In this document: piece after piece, positions 23,548 through 35,300 of the stretch | Numbering within the stretch: the first letter of the stretch is position 1 | Layout: every line of letters starts with the position of its first letter | From: Rutidosis leptorrhynchoides | Taxonomy: Eukaryota > Streptophyta > Magnoliopsida > Asterales > Asteraceae | Assembly (NCBI RefSeq): GCF_046630445.1 | Contig: NC_092341.1 | Span: 132,138,001 to 132,202,000, forward strand | Length of the DNA: 64,000 nt | Direction of reading: 5' to 3' | The notes under the pieces: generated by a model | The model's input: the letters and a program-made list of their open reading frames with translations, nothing else | Database searches by the model: none | What the model was told of the DNA's origin: nothing | Made by a program: the position numbers and the translations under genes

Positions 23548-25129
23548 CGTTTTTGCATGTGTTAAGAAACTTATGTTATATACAATAAGAACTTGTTCTT
23601 ATTATTAGAAATGAACAACTTTTTCTAAAAAGGAAAAGTTGTAGATTTCTAAAATGCAACTTAGTTATTTTATTTACTACAACCATTCCTTTTACATGCA
23701 TGTATGATTGTAGAAGTTGCTATATATATTAGTTGATATATTAAGTTGCATGGTGTATAGAAATCTTTAGACCATTTTGTGATGTTTGGTTGTGTTGAAA
23801 TTCGATTGGGTTGTAAATTATTCTTTCATTTATAATGGCTTGTAATAATTTTATTTTTTCATGTTTTGTTTATTTTTGAGATGTAAAAGTACTAGTGTAG
23901 AATTGTATATTTTATCTATGAAAATGTAACAAGACATGAAGAAAATTCAAGGTGGAATTCTAAGCAATTTTGGAGTCATTTGCAACACCAAATGTTGACT
24001 AGGCAAGTGGGAGCTTCAAGAAATCATAATGGAGCATGGATATTTGTTATGTCCTTAGATTGACCCGGTCCCTTCGTTTGGCTCACGAAAACTGATTAGG
24101 AAAAGGCTTGGCTATGCACCTATTAATTGTTGTGTTTATGTTTGTATGTTGCATGATTGAATATAGGATATTTGCATGCTAGAAAAAATATTTTTTTTTT
24201 AACAAATCAAACACAAATAAGAGTTTGGTAAATTTATATATAATTTTGAAAATGGTTTTTCATAAAAGTATAAAATGAGTATTAATAAAAAAGAGTTTTT
24301 ACATAAAGCTCAAAATTGACAATAAAATTATGAATTTTTAATAAATTATGAATTTAATAAATTTAAACCAAACTCTTGTATAAAGTTTTAAATAAAATGA
24401 GTTTTATTAGAAACTAAAATTGGTCTTAAGTTAGCGCGCTCAATATATACATATTAATATAGGATATTAGTTTAAAATTGGGCACGCCGTGAGTGACTAA
24501 AATAGAGATTCTATAAACTCAAGACCAACATATAAAATATGATTTTATCTAAAGTATACGTATAATATATTGTTGAATGCATGCAACAATTATTATACGA
24601 AATGTTTTCTCAAATTGAAATAATACAAAACACAAAATTCCTTTAAAATGTAAGTTTATGCCATCCTTTTTAAGACACTCGCTTGTCACTTGTACGTCGT
24701 TGTGGAGAGAGCATCAGCTAACCACCACGGTCGTCTTGTGATTACCGAGATGGTGTTTCGCGATTCCTATGACAGTCTTGGGCCGAACATCATAGTTTTT
24801 AAATAGGAAAACTTAATTGGTGCTTCTTGTGGAGAGAGCATCAGCCCAACACAAGAGGCCCAAGGCATAGATGGGATTAAACATACCAGTTGACAATTGT
24901 TGTCAAGAATCCCATTAAGATATAGAAATTGTATTAGACTTGCAATTGGTAATCGCTACCTACCTTGATTGATTTAAACTTAGTGGATAGAGTATCAGCC
25001 AACCACTCAAGGTTAAATGTAACTTGGATTCTAGCCTTTAATAAATTAATTTTTCATAAGAAAGTTAGGGTAATTAATTATTAAAGGATCAAATATTAAA
25101 ATACTAAAAGAACTTTGTTAATATTGTAG
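23548..25129 (+). other. Copia untranslated leader
   Basis: About 1.6 kb without a plausible gene. It contains two related segments near 24703-24725 and 24828-24850 (GTGGAGAGAGCATCAGC) and a third, shorter one at 24982-25000 (GGATAGAGTATCAGCC), spaced 125-150 bp. The leader is long for a Copia element. Confidence 0.6.
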
Positions 25130-26420
25130 ATGTCACCCAATGCAACTACACCCGTTTACCACCTTTCTCTAAGATCTATCTTAGAGAAGGAAAAACTCAA
25201 TGATACGAACTTCTTAGATTGGTATCGTAGTTTGAGAATTGTTCTCAAAGTCGAAAAGAAGTCGTATATACTTGATGGACCCGTTCCCGAGGAACCCTCT
25301 GCTAATGCCACTAAGAGCATCCGAGATGCTTGGACTAAGCACACGGATGACTCCACAGAGGTAGCATGCCTCATGTTAGCCACCATGATTCCAGACTTGT
25401 AAAAGGACCTGGAACATCATGATGCCTTTGAGATGCTTAAACAGCTAAAGGAACTGTTCCAACAACAAGCTAGGCAATAACGCTTTGAAACTGTCAGAGT
25501 GTTACACGCATGCAAGATGGCAGAGGGGACATCTGTAAGCTCTTATGTTCTAAAAATGAGGAGATACATAGATCAACTTGAGAGGCTTGGATCTTCCATT
25601 GGTCCTGAGTTGGCAATAGACTTGATCCTCAACTCACTACCAAAGTCATATGACCAGTTCGTCTTGAACTACAATATGAACAATTTGGAGAAATCTATTT
25701 CGGAGTTGCATTTAATGCTTAAGACTGTCGAGAAGAATATTCCATCTAAAACCTCTGAAGTCCTCATGATTCGGGAAGGAAAAATCAAGAAGCCACAAGC
25801 CAAAGGCAAAGGTAAAGGAAAACCTAAGAGTCAAGGCAACCGCAAAGGTAAAAAGTTTGTCCCAAAGGATTCTGTCAAGAAGAAAGAAAAACCTGTCAAA
25901 GATGCCACTTGTTTCCATTGTGGAGAAATTGGTCATTGGAAGCGAAACTGCCCGACTTACCTTGCAGAGCTGAAGAAGACAAAGGCTAGCAATGCTAGCA
26001 CCTCAGGTATCTATATGATAGAACTATTTGCTTTCTCTAGTAATTCATGGGTATTTGATACTGGTTGTGGAACTCACATTTGTAATAATGTGCAGGGACT
26101 AAGAAAGATTAAGCAGCTAAAACCAGGCGATTTGGTATTGTATGTTGGCAACGGAGCACATGTTGCGGTCGTAGCAATAGGCACTATTGAATTTTTGTTC
26201 CCAAATGGCCTGTATTTAATATTAAATAATTGTTATTATGTCCCTAGTCTAACTAGGAACATTATTTCAGCTTCACGTTTGTATGAATCTGGTTACTTGT
26301 ATGCTTTTTCTAATGATAATATTTCAGTTTTCAAGAAAGATGTTTTTTATTTTGAGGCACGCCCTCATAACGGCATATATGAAGTTGACATACAAGATAC
26401 ATCCAATAATAGTTCTATGT
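25130..26420 (+). pseudogene. Copia gag and protease region
   Basis: The frame opens MSPNATTPVYHLSLRSILEK. It is interrupted by TAA at 25400 and TAA at 25478, and continues in the same frame from 25481. The zinc knuckle is CFHCGEIGHWKRNC (C-x2-C-x4-H-x4-C) at about 25909-25950, preceded by a lysine-rich basic stretch. The protease follows with WVFDTGCGTHIC, the D-T/S-G active site carrying G-C after it, as is common in plant Copia. The two stops would cut the capsid part, so no full Gag can be made. Confidence 0.9.
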
Positions 26421-27430
26421 ATAACATAAACACCAAAAGATCCAAGTGTGACTTGAATCAAACTTATCTATGGCATTGTCATCTTGGTCACATAAACAAG
26501 AAACGCATAACCAAACTCTAATCTGATGGAATTTTAAAATCAACTAACTCTGAGTCATTTGATGTATGTGAATCTTGTTTAAGCAGGAAGATCACAAAGG
26601 CACCTTTCTTCGGTTCCGGAGAAAGAGCAAAGGATCTTTTGGGACTTATACATTCTGATGTATGCGGTCCTTTTAGAACTATGTCAAGAAATGGTGAAAG
26701 ATACTTCATTACATTTACAGATGATTACAGTAGATTTGGTTATGTTTACTTATTGAAACATAAACATGAGGCATTTGAAACGTTCAAAGTGTTTCAAAAT
26801 GAGGTTCAAAATCAGCTAGGCAAAACGATAAAGGTTCTTCGATCGGATCGAGGAGGTGAGTACTTGTGTCAAGAGTTTGATGATCATCTAAAGAATTGTG
26901 GAATTATTTCACAATGCACTCCACCCGGAACACCACAACATAATGGTGTTTCTGAGAGGAGGAATCGAACCCTACTTGATATGGTTCGATCTATGATGAA
27001 TCATACTTCACTTCCTCCATCTTTCTGGACCTATGCCTTATTATCTGCTTCTTGCATACTAAATATGGTGCCAACCAAAAAGGTAAATAAGACACCATAT
27101 GAGTTATGGCATGGAAAGGTTCCAAATTTATCTTATTTGAAAGTTTGGGGTTGCGAAGCTCATGTTCGACAAGAAACTTCCAACAAACTTGATCCCAGAT
27201 CTATCAAATGCGTTTTTGTGGGATACCTAAAGGATTCTATGGGATATTATTTCTACAATACTACCGAGAACAAAGTGTTTGTTTCTAGACACGCTACTTT
27301 TCTAAAAAAGGAGTTTCTATTAAATAAAGCAAGTGGGAGTAATGTAGAACTTGAAGAAATTCAAGAACCATAAAATATCACACCTGAGGTTGGCACTAGC
27401 TATCAACAAATTGTTGAAGAACCTGAACAA
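26421..27430 (+). pseudogene. Copia integrase
   Basis: The HHCC zinc domain is present: HCHLGHINKKRI, with the cysteines (CESC) after an in-frame TAA at 26519-26521. The catalytic core follows: HSDVCGPF, then FTDDYSRFGYVYLLK, SDRGGEY and SERRNRTLLDMVR, giving the D, D and E of the DDE triad. The C-terminal GKVPNLSYLKVWGCEA and FVGY motifs of Copia integrases are present. The frame closes at a TAA (27371-27373) after IQEP and reopens in the same frame. The TAA at 26519 falls inside the zinc domain. Confidence 0.95.
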
Positions 27431-28267
27431 TTGGTTACTCAGGAACCTGAAGTAACACAACACATTCATAGATCTAGTAGACCTCGTCATAGTCCCCAAA
27501 GATATGACGACATTTTCTTAGTGGATCAAAGTGAGCCCACTAACTACAAAGATGCTACATTAGATCCTAAATCTAACAAATGGCATGAAGCCATGAATGA
27601 TGAGATGCAGTCCATGTATGACAACAAAGTATGGGACTTAGTTGATCTACCTCCTGATAGCAAGGCTGTTGAGAGCAAATGGATTTTCAAGAAAAAAACA
27701 GATATGGACAAATGTACATACATTTAAGGCAAGACTAGTGGTGAAAGGTTTCACTCAAACTCATGGTATTGACTATGACGAAGCTTTCTCTCTAGTAGCC
27801 ATGCTAAAATCAATTAGAATACTCATTGCCATAGCCGCATATTATGACTATGAGATATGGCAAATGGATGTCAAAACCGCATTCCTTAATTGAAACTTAA
27901 GTGAAGATGTCTATATGGAACAACCCGAAGGTTTTGTAAATCCTAAGTATCCTAATAAAGTGTGTAAGCTTAAAAGAGCCATTTACGGATTAAAGCAAGC
28001 ATCTAGAAGCTGGAATCTTCGTTTTGACGAGAAAATAAAAGAGTTTGATTTTATCCAAAATGAAGATGAGCCATGTGTTTACAAAAGGGCTAGTGGGAGC
28101 ATAGTAGTATTTTTAATCTTATATGTAGATGATATACTACTTATTAGAAATGACATCCCAACTTTACAAAAGGTAAAGTCTTGGCTTGGTAAGTGTTTTC
28201 AAATGAAAGACCTTGACGATGCTGCTTATATTCTAGGAATAAAAATTCATAAAGATAGATCAAAGCT
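27431..28267 (+). pseudogene. Copia reverse transcriptase, 5' part, cut by solo LTR E
   Basis: The frame contains the Copia RT start NKWHEAMNDEMQSM and WIFKKKTDMD. A frameshift near 27705-27727 moves it to the next frame (ARLVVKGFTQTHGIDYDEAF). After AFLN a TGA at 27891-27893 replaces the usual glycine codon before NLSEDVYMEQPEGF. The catalytic YVDD box is intact (LILYVDDILLIRND). The text stops at KDRSK, where the solo LTR has inserted, and resumes at 30800. Confidence 0.93.
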
Positions 28268-30794
28268 GTAACGACCCGGAATTTTCCAATCGTTCTATAC
28301 TTATGAGATTAATATTTACATAAATTAAACCTTACCAACATGATAAGCAATCCAAACTGTTGAGACTTATATTTTTGAAAAGAGTTTTACACAACGTTTG
28401 ACAGTCCAATTTGACCGATGATATCACGAACTATATAACACACGATAATTATACGATTATGTATATGTATATATCTATACATATTTAACATGATTTAAGG
28501 ATGGTTTAACATTTCATTGTGAACTAACAACAATGAGTTATAAGTATACTTTGAGACCACTAACTTAAGTTTTCAAAACGATAACTATATGTAACGTTCT
28601 TTGACATATATACTTACAATCTATAATGTGTTGTGATTTATGTCACCAATATGATTTAAGTGTAACGGGATTAATTTGTAACCAAAATAATCTTGATAAA
28701 TATCGAACAAGTTTGGGGAAGTGTGGAGTGCACACTTGTTTGAACTTACCTTGATTATGACGGGGGTTCGGGGGCAGCGCCCCCGATAAGCGGGGTCCAA
28801 GGGGTGGCAACCCCTGGCGGGGTCCAAGGGGCAGAGCCCCTGGCTGGGGTCGAGCTGCCAAAATTTTTTTTTGGGCTAACATTGCTTTATTAAAAATGTC
28901 TTAAAATTTTATTTTTGGCCCGGTTGGACCCAAAATAAAAGCCCGATTTTGAGCTTCTTTTACCGTATCATACCCATCATCTATACGTATTTACTATTGG
29001 TAAATACACATCAAATCAATATCCTTATCAGCCTTAGATCTGCCCTAGATAAGAGGGAATCTTATTTGTAAGCTAGCATACATTATTACTCAAAAATTCA
29101 ACACAATAATTTGTCCTTGTTCCCTCAACAACCAGACTGTTCTATAAGTATCACCATCACCTTGGTTTTTCATTTCATTCTTACAACCATCTTTCTCTAA
29201 CCAAAAACAACACTCTTAGGAACTCTAAATGTTCTTCACAATCTCAGCAAATACTCATGAAGAACTAGCTTCATGAACAACCTATAATCATCATAAGAAA
29301 GTTTGATCAAGATTATTTTCTATCTTTTCCAGAAGCTTTATCCAAGTAACTTGAGGTAGTAACCTTATTCATAATCTTATTCGATTCATATTTATATAGC
29401 TATCTTATTTTGTGTTATAAAATTTTTAACAACAAGAACATAGTTTGAATGATTTCAAACATGTTCGCAAACTAAATAGATCCTTCTAATTTGATTTTTA
29501 AAACACTTCAAAACCTGTAATATATCATATTATGACAAAATCGGATTAACCATATCTTGGCTAATTCACATAATATTTAATATATATTTACTTATGATTT
29601 GATTTTATATATTTCAGGACCACCCGTAAACAACACGAGAAGATTAATCATAAGACCTCATGATTGTACGCAACACGTCATCTGACAACACGGTACTTTA
29701 TGTACGCAACACGTCATTTGAAAACTTGGTACCATGGGTTGAGATTAATTCTGATCAATACGAATACGATGGGGTCTTTATTTATTTTATTGAGCAACTA
29801 ATTGTGGACCATTATCAACAGACTGCTAACTACGGACTAAAAAAATATTAAAAGTATTATAAGTATATATATATGTAACGATTACTTGAAAAAAAAATAT
29901 GTTGATATATTATATATATGGTTAGGTTCGTGATATCTATCGGAGACCAAGTCGAGTTAAATACCTTCAAGGAAAAGGTGAGTATATAGTCCCACTTTTA
30001 AACTCTTAATATTTCAGGATGAGAATACATGCATTTTATGATTTACGTTATGGACACAAGTGATTAAAATTATATATTCTACGTTGAGTTGTACCACTGG
30101 CATATCTCCCTGTAACTTGGTAACTACTATTTACATGCGGTATTGTAAACGCGAATCCTGTTGATAGATCTATCGGGCCTGACAACCCCAACCGGACTGG
30201 ACGACCAGTATTCAACGGTTGCACAGTACTTCGTTTCGGTGACTACACTTGGTACGGTGTAGTAATATTTCATAATAAAGGGAATATGCGATGTTGATTA
30301 AATGTTAAGTATGGTTATCAAGTGCTCAACAACTTAGAATATTTTTATTAAAACGTTTATATATGAAATCTTGTGGTCTATATTCATAACGCTGCCGGCA
30401 TTAAACCTATATCTCACCAACTTTATGTTGACGTTTTAAGCATGTTTATTCTCAGGTGATAACTAAAAGCTTCCTCTGCAACATGTTGAATTTAAGCAAG
30501 ATCTTGAGTATGCATATTTGTGTCAAAAATAAAACTGCATATCGGAGGATTTGTAATGTAAAATATGTTGGAAGTCGTATTGTTATTATCACATGTAAAG
30601 TTTGTAAGTATAAGATTATCGCTAAACGATAATCATTATTATCTTGTTTAAACCTTGTATTTGTAATAAAAGTTATGGTTTGTATTGTAAAAACGAATGC
30701 AGTTTTTGAAAAACGTCGCATATAGAGGTCAATACCTCGCGATGAAATCATATGTTATTGTATTTGTCCTTATGGTTAAGGTCGGGTTATGACA
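28268..30794 (+). mobile_element. Solo LTR E (2.5 kb) inside the Copia RT
   Basis: It starts TGTAACGACCCGG and ends GGTTATGACA. The duplication AAAGC is at 28263-28267 and 30795-30799. Removing it restores the RT frame across KDRSK and GLSQSAYIEK. It contains no pol and no primer site, so it is a solo LTR. Its last 500 bp share modules with elements A and B (ATATAGAGGTCAATACCTCG, CATGTTTATTCTCAGGTG), so it belongs to the same broad gypsy group. Orientation is set by its TGTAACGACCC start. Confidence 0.93.
28770..28843. repeat. Three consecutive GC-rich stem-loops in solo LTR E
   Basis: GGGGGCAGCGCCCCC (28770-28784), then CCAAGGGGTGGCAACCCC ending TGG (28797-28817), then CCAAGGGGCAGAGCCCCTGG (28824-28843). 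The last two are separated by a repeated GCGGGGTCCAA. This is a sharp GC island in AT-rich DNA. Confidence 0.9.
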
Positions 30795-30799
30795 AAAGC

Positions 30800-31587
30800 G
30801 GCTAATCGGCTTGAGCCAAAGTGCATATATTGAAAAGATTCTAAAACGATTCAAGATGCAAGATTCTAAACGCGGATTTTTGCCAATATCACATGGTACA
30901 ATATTGAGCAAGTCTCAAAGTCCTAGCACAAATGATGAGCTTAGACGAATGAATGGAACTCCATATGCTTCTGCAATTGGATCCATTATGTATGTCATGG
31001 TATGCACAAGACCAAACATATCGTATGCTTTGAGCATGACGAGTAGATACCAACAAAATCCAGGTGAACGCCACTGGATGGCTGTCAAGAACATCCTAAA
31101 GTACTTAAGAAGGACTAAAGATATGTTCATAATTTACGGTGGTGTGGAAGAAGATCTTACTGTAAAGTGCTACACAGATGCTAGCTTCCAAACTGATAGA
31201 GATGATTCACGATCACAATCTGGATATGTCTTTATCTTGAATGGAGGAGCTATAACTTGGAAAAGTTCTAAGCAGAAAGTAGTTGCACAATCTACTACAG
31301 AAGCTGAATACATTGCTGCATCGGAAGCAGCACAAGAGGCTGCGTGGATGAAAAAGTTCATTGCTGATTTAGGGGTGATGCCAAGCATAGAAGACCCCAT
31401 AGAAATATCTTGCGACAATAATGGTGCTATTGCTCAAGCAAAAGAACCTAGATCGCATCACATCACCAAACATATCCTTAGGAGATTCCACTATATACGT
31501 CACATAGTGGGAAACGGAGATGTTTGTATTCGTAAAGTTCACACAGATCAAAACCTTGCTGATCCTTTTACAAAGGCTTTGGCATAA
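30800..31587 (+). pseudogene. Copia reverse transcriptase 3' part and RNase H
   Basis: It resumes with GLSQSAYIEKILKRF, continues through the RT thumb/connection, and then RNase H: CYTDASFQTDRDDSRSQSG (first Asp), STTEAEYIAASEA (Glu) and SCDNNGAIAQAKEP (Asp). It ends NLADPFTKALA, the usual Copia C-terminus. This section has no internal stop. Catalytic residues look intact. Confidence 0.95.
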
Positions 31588-32534
31588 TCAAAACACGAGG
31601 GTCATGCTCGGTGCATAGGGCTTCGTAATGTTAATGATTGCAATGATTTGTAATTTAGTATTATGATATTTTGGAACATTTATTCAACATTTATATTAAA
31701 TGATATGATGTATTTGGAGATAATCATACTCATTAATAATTATTGTGTTCTTTATTAGTATGTTTAAATCCTTGAATAACCCCGTTATTCAAAAACGTCC
31801 ATAGTCGATCACAACTATGGGAATAGTTGTGAGTTAAGACTAATGTGAATAAGTTGGTTGACTTTCATGAAGATGAAAGTAGAGCAAGGGAGTTGCAACA
31901 AAATTCAACTATGTTTATTGAAGAATAAACATTGGACATGACCCGCTTTTAAGATCACTTCATGGATCGATGTCATAAGTGATTCTTAAAAATGGTAATA
32001 TCTTTATATCCTTAGACCGTAGATACATATTGGGTCTTAAGTGTGAGGATTGTTATACTTTAACATAGTCAAACATTGTTCTTTAGCCAGGCAATCATAA
32101 AAGCTATTGTTAAGTATAATATGAGACACATGAGAGACGTGTGTAGTCTAGATGGGATTTGTTCCTCTCATCTAGATGAGAGATTGACATCTATGGGCCC
32201 CTCGATGATTTAAATTAATTAAGATGCGTGGCCACGCTTAAACTATATTGATGTATCCAATGGTGTTTGTTTTATCACTTTCAATCTTGATCGAGTAACA
32301 TAATGTATGAGCTAAATATGAGATTGATTACTATCCATGTCTCATGCTCAACGTGATGTCAGTAACAAAGGGATAACTGATACCTTACCTATATATTGAT
32401 TTGAAGTTTAAACTTAAGAATCAATGGATGCTCGGAATGACACATTTTCAAGTGTTGTTAGGGGCAGTGGCATGTTTCTAGACGTTTAACACTGTCTGTG
32501 TTGACATATGTTGAATCCTGTGCAAGTGGGAGAT
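31588..32534 (+). other. Copia 3' untranslated region with polypurine tract
   Basis: About 950 bp with no gene. The purine run AAGTGGGAGAT (32524-32534) lies directly before the 3' LTR and is the plus-strand primer site. Confidence 0.85.
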
Positions 32535-33463
32535 TGTTGGTTATTAATGCCCAAGACACAACTTATGTCTATACTACTAATGACGTTTGAACCTAAAGGG
32601 TCACACACAATGAGCAAATAAATATCAATTATATATTTGAATATGATTCGTATATTACAACCTTATTATTCATGTTGTGAGATTGTTATTTAATATAAAT
32701 AATAATACTACAATTGTATGAGAATGCATACAAATATATAAACATGTATGTGTGTAAGTAACAAGTATATTACTTACTTGTTTCCATCTTATTAACTAAG
32801 TAAATACAATAGTTTTGTAAAATTGTTTGTATATTATTAACTAGTTGGTAGGTCATGCATGGATATACTTTACATTACATTATGTAAGAATACAAGTAAA
32901 GTAAAATGATGAAAGAATGTCTTTCATGATGACTTGTTGCCTTTCATGATTAAAGTGAAATGATTATGCATTGCTTTTTATAATGACTAGTTTGTGTGTT
33001 TCTTTAAATGTATGAGAACATACGTACATTATCATAAGAGTTAAAAAACACACATTTGAAAGTATTATCAAAAGAGTTACTTACAATATATTCTAAGTTT
33101 TCTTTCAAGTTTGGAAGAGTTACTAATAGAACGATATAGTTTTAAAATAAGAAATAAGAAAGGTTGTTTTCTTATACTTGTTTTCAAGGGTTGTGAAGGA
33201 CTAGCATCCGGTTGATATTGGAGTTTACTTTCATGTGGATTACCGATAGAGGGAGGCTACTTTGGTTCCTAAATTCTTAGCATCCATAACTTCTCAAGTT
33301 CAAAGTCTTCAAAGGTTGTAGTCTTTAAACTCACTATTTATTATTTAGTTTTCTTAACAACATGCAATTGGATCCTTGGTGGGGAGTTTTTGAAAGGTTT
33401 AAAAATTGTTGTACATGCTTCCGCTGCTAAATAGTTTTATGAAAAATCATACAAACCCCTTCA
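32535..33463 (+). repeat. 3' LTR of the Copia element
   Basis: It matches 22606-23533 base for base apart from about 17 scattered differences. It is followed by the duplication ATAGC. Confidence 0.97.
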
Positions 33464-33468
33464 ATAGC

Positions 33469-34713
33469 ATCAATCTAGGTTATACATGCATAATATACTA
33501 ATAATTTAACTCTAATTACACTAGAAATTAACAAAATTAAATTAGGTAAAAATTAGCTCAAGAACATTAAAATTGAAATTTAAAAAGTTTTAAGGATGTA
33601 ATTGTTACCTTTCTTGAAAAACTTCTGAGCAAATTCATGATTAAAGCGGATTATAGTAAGAAATTTGGTTGATTTTGATGAAAAATTGATGAATTTAGGG
33701 GTGTTTGTAGAAGAGTTTCGTGTATGTGTGTGTATTTTGTGAAGGGCAGAGAGCTCACTGAGCTTTATGTTCCTGACCAGTTATTTGGCCTCATGCGACC
33801 GCATGAGTTTTACAAGGGAACCCCATGCGATCTCATGGGGTCTGGTAATTTTTTTTATATATAAAAACCTTTGACTAATAAAACAAATAATTAAATTATT
33901 TAAAATTTTGTTTCTTTTAGAATGAGGGCGTTTCGGATCTTAGTCTTAGTCCGTCTCTCGACAAAATTTTAAAATTTGTCACTTTTTAAGCGTTGTTTTA
34001 AAAGCAAAGATTTTTGGTTTTTTTTTTTTTTTTGGCATACTTTAATTCAATAAGATAATAAAAGTTCTCGTCCCGCCCTCGGGTAAAGCAATTTCGGTTC
34101 AATGACCTAGTTTTCAACTCACGACGAATTTTTAGAAATTACATTTTTAACTTAATGAAATAAAGTAAATTTTTGTTTTTAAATTCACACCAAACTTAAA
34201 TTTAAAATGCATAAAATTAAAAATTCATATTATTAATATTTTTATACATACAAACTTATATTAAAAATATTAATTTTTCAAATATTTACAAACTTAAATA
34301 TATTGATTTAAAAATTTACAATATTAATTTTAAAAACACAGTAAAAAATATAAAATTAAAAATCTTTTTGGTCTTTTATCCCACTTTAATCAATCAAATA
34401 TTATCAAAAATATACGCCCCTCTTTTCGGTAAAGTAATTTTGGTTCAATAACCTAGTTTTACTCCTGACGAATTTTTGAAATATTTTGGGTTGATTGATT
34501 AAAGATATTTATACCTTAAGAATAAACGGTAAATTTTGCAGTGATGTAATAAATTTTTGTATGATATCAATAATTTCGGTTACGCATACCTAATTTTATT
34601 GAATACCAATTTAATACTCTATAGTGAACGATTCAGCGTTTATTATCAAAAGGTTAAAAGCAATAAATAAAAACAAATAAAAACTGTACATACTTACCTA
34701 TTAGATAGAATTC
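33469..34713 (-). other. Athila spacer downstream of pol (right of Copia), with a palindrome pair
   Basis: Non-coding and AT-rich. It contains two hairpin motifs, CTCATGCGACCGCATGAG (33790-33807) and CCCCATGCGATCTCATGGGG (33821-33840), part of a set repeated elsewhere in this element. A T-run lies at 34019-34033. A repeated phrase (CGGTWMAGYAATTTYGGTTC) appears near 34081 and 34429. Confidence 0.55.
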
Positions 34714-35130
34714 TCAGAGACCTGCTTTAGCCGACTCATAGGAGAGTCGTGTGATTTGGTTCTCCATAGCTACATAAGCGTAACCTCGATTCTTCAATAT
34801 CTTTTCTTCTAAACATATGAACGGTCCTTCTCTGCATAGAGTAACAAATTTGGTATTTGAATATGTTTGATTGTTCGAACATTTACCTTCGTGTGACCAT
34901 TTTTCGCATTTATAACATCTTTCAAGGTGTCGTGCTCTTCTTTTTGTTGCGGATTTTGATTTTCCTTTACCAAAATGTATCTTATGATGATCTTTCCTGA
35001 GTTCTTTTCTTGCTTCGTCCATTTTGCCTCTTATTACTGATACCAGGTCACTCGGGAGTGTGTCATTATTACGTTTAGTAATCAAAGCGTGTAGCATTAG
35101 ACCATGGTTCAGATCAAAGGAATTCTTCAT
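34714..35130 (-). CDS. Post-pol ORF of the Athila-type element with a zinc-knuckle-like motif (138 aa)
   Basis: It starts MKNSFDLNHGLMLHALITKR and lies about 170 bp after the integrase stop, on the same strand. Residues about 50-70 are basic (KGKSKSATKRRARHLER). CYKCEKWSHEGKC follows, a C-x2-C-x4-H-x3-C arrangement one residue shorter than a Gag knuckle. The C-terminal part has YAYVAMENQITRLSYE. No stop interrupts it, unlike the rest of the element. I do not know its function; nucleic-acid binding is a fair guess from the motif and charge. Confidence 0.55.
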   Translation of the reverse strand: MKNSFDLNHGLMLHALITKRNNDTLPSDLVSVIRGKMDEARKELRKDHHKIHFGKGKSKSATKRRARHLERCYKCEKWSHEGKCSNNQTYSNTKFVTLCREGPFICLEEKILKNRGYAYVAMENQITRLSYESAKAGL

Positions 35131-35300
35131 CTCGTAAAACCTAAAAAAATAAAAATTTAGAATGGAGGGAGAAGACTAGTTCTTTAGGGTCTGCTAGGGA
35201 AAGACCATTCGGATTCCATTCTCGGAAACTACACGAAAACAGAATATCTAACTCCAACAGAAATAAATATTATCCTTAAAAGACTTGATTCTCCCCACAC

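Larger units (their letters stand above)
22606..33463 (+). mobile_element. Copia (Ty1) retrotransposon, plus strand, with nested solo LTR
   Basis: LTRs 22606-23533 (928 bp) and 32535-33463 (929 bp) start TGTTGG and end TTCA. The duplication ATAGC is at 22601-22605 and 33464-33468. The LTRs differ at roughly 17 positions by eye (about 98% identical), so insertion is fairly recent. Domain order gag, protease, integrase, RT, RNase H is that of Copia. Stops, one frameshift and a 2.5-kb solo LTR in RT make it defective. Without the solo LTR it is about 8.3 kb. I do not assign a lineage. Confidence 0.97.

Noticed and set aside
28621-28882. Proline/glycine-rich ORFs over the GC island
   Set aside because: They read the hairpin repeat in solo LTR E; nothing supports translation.
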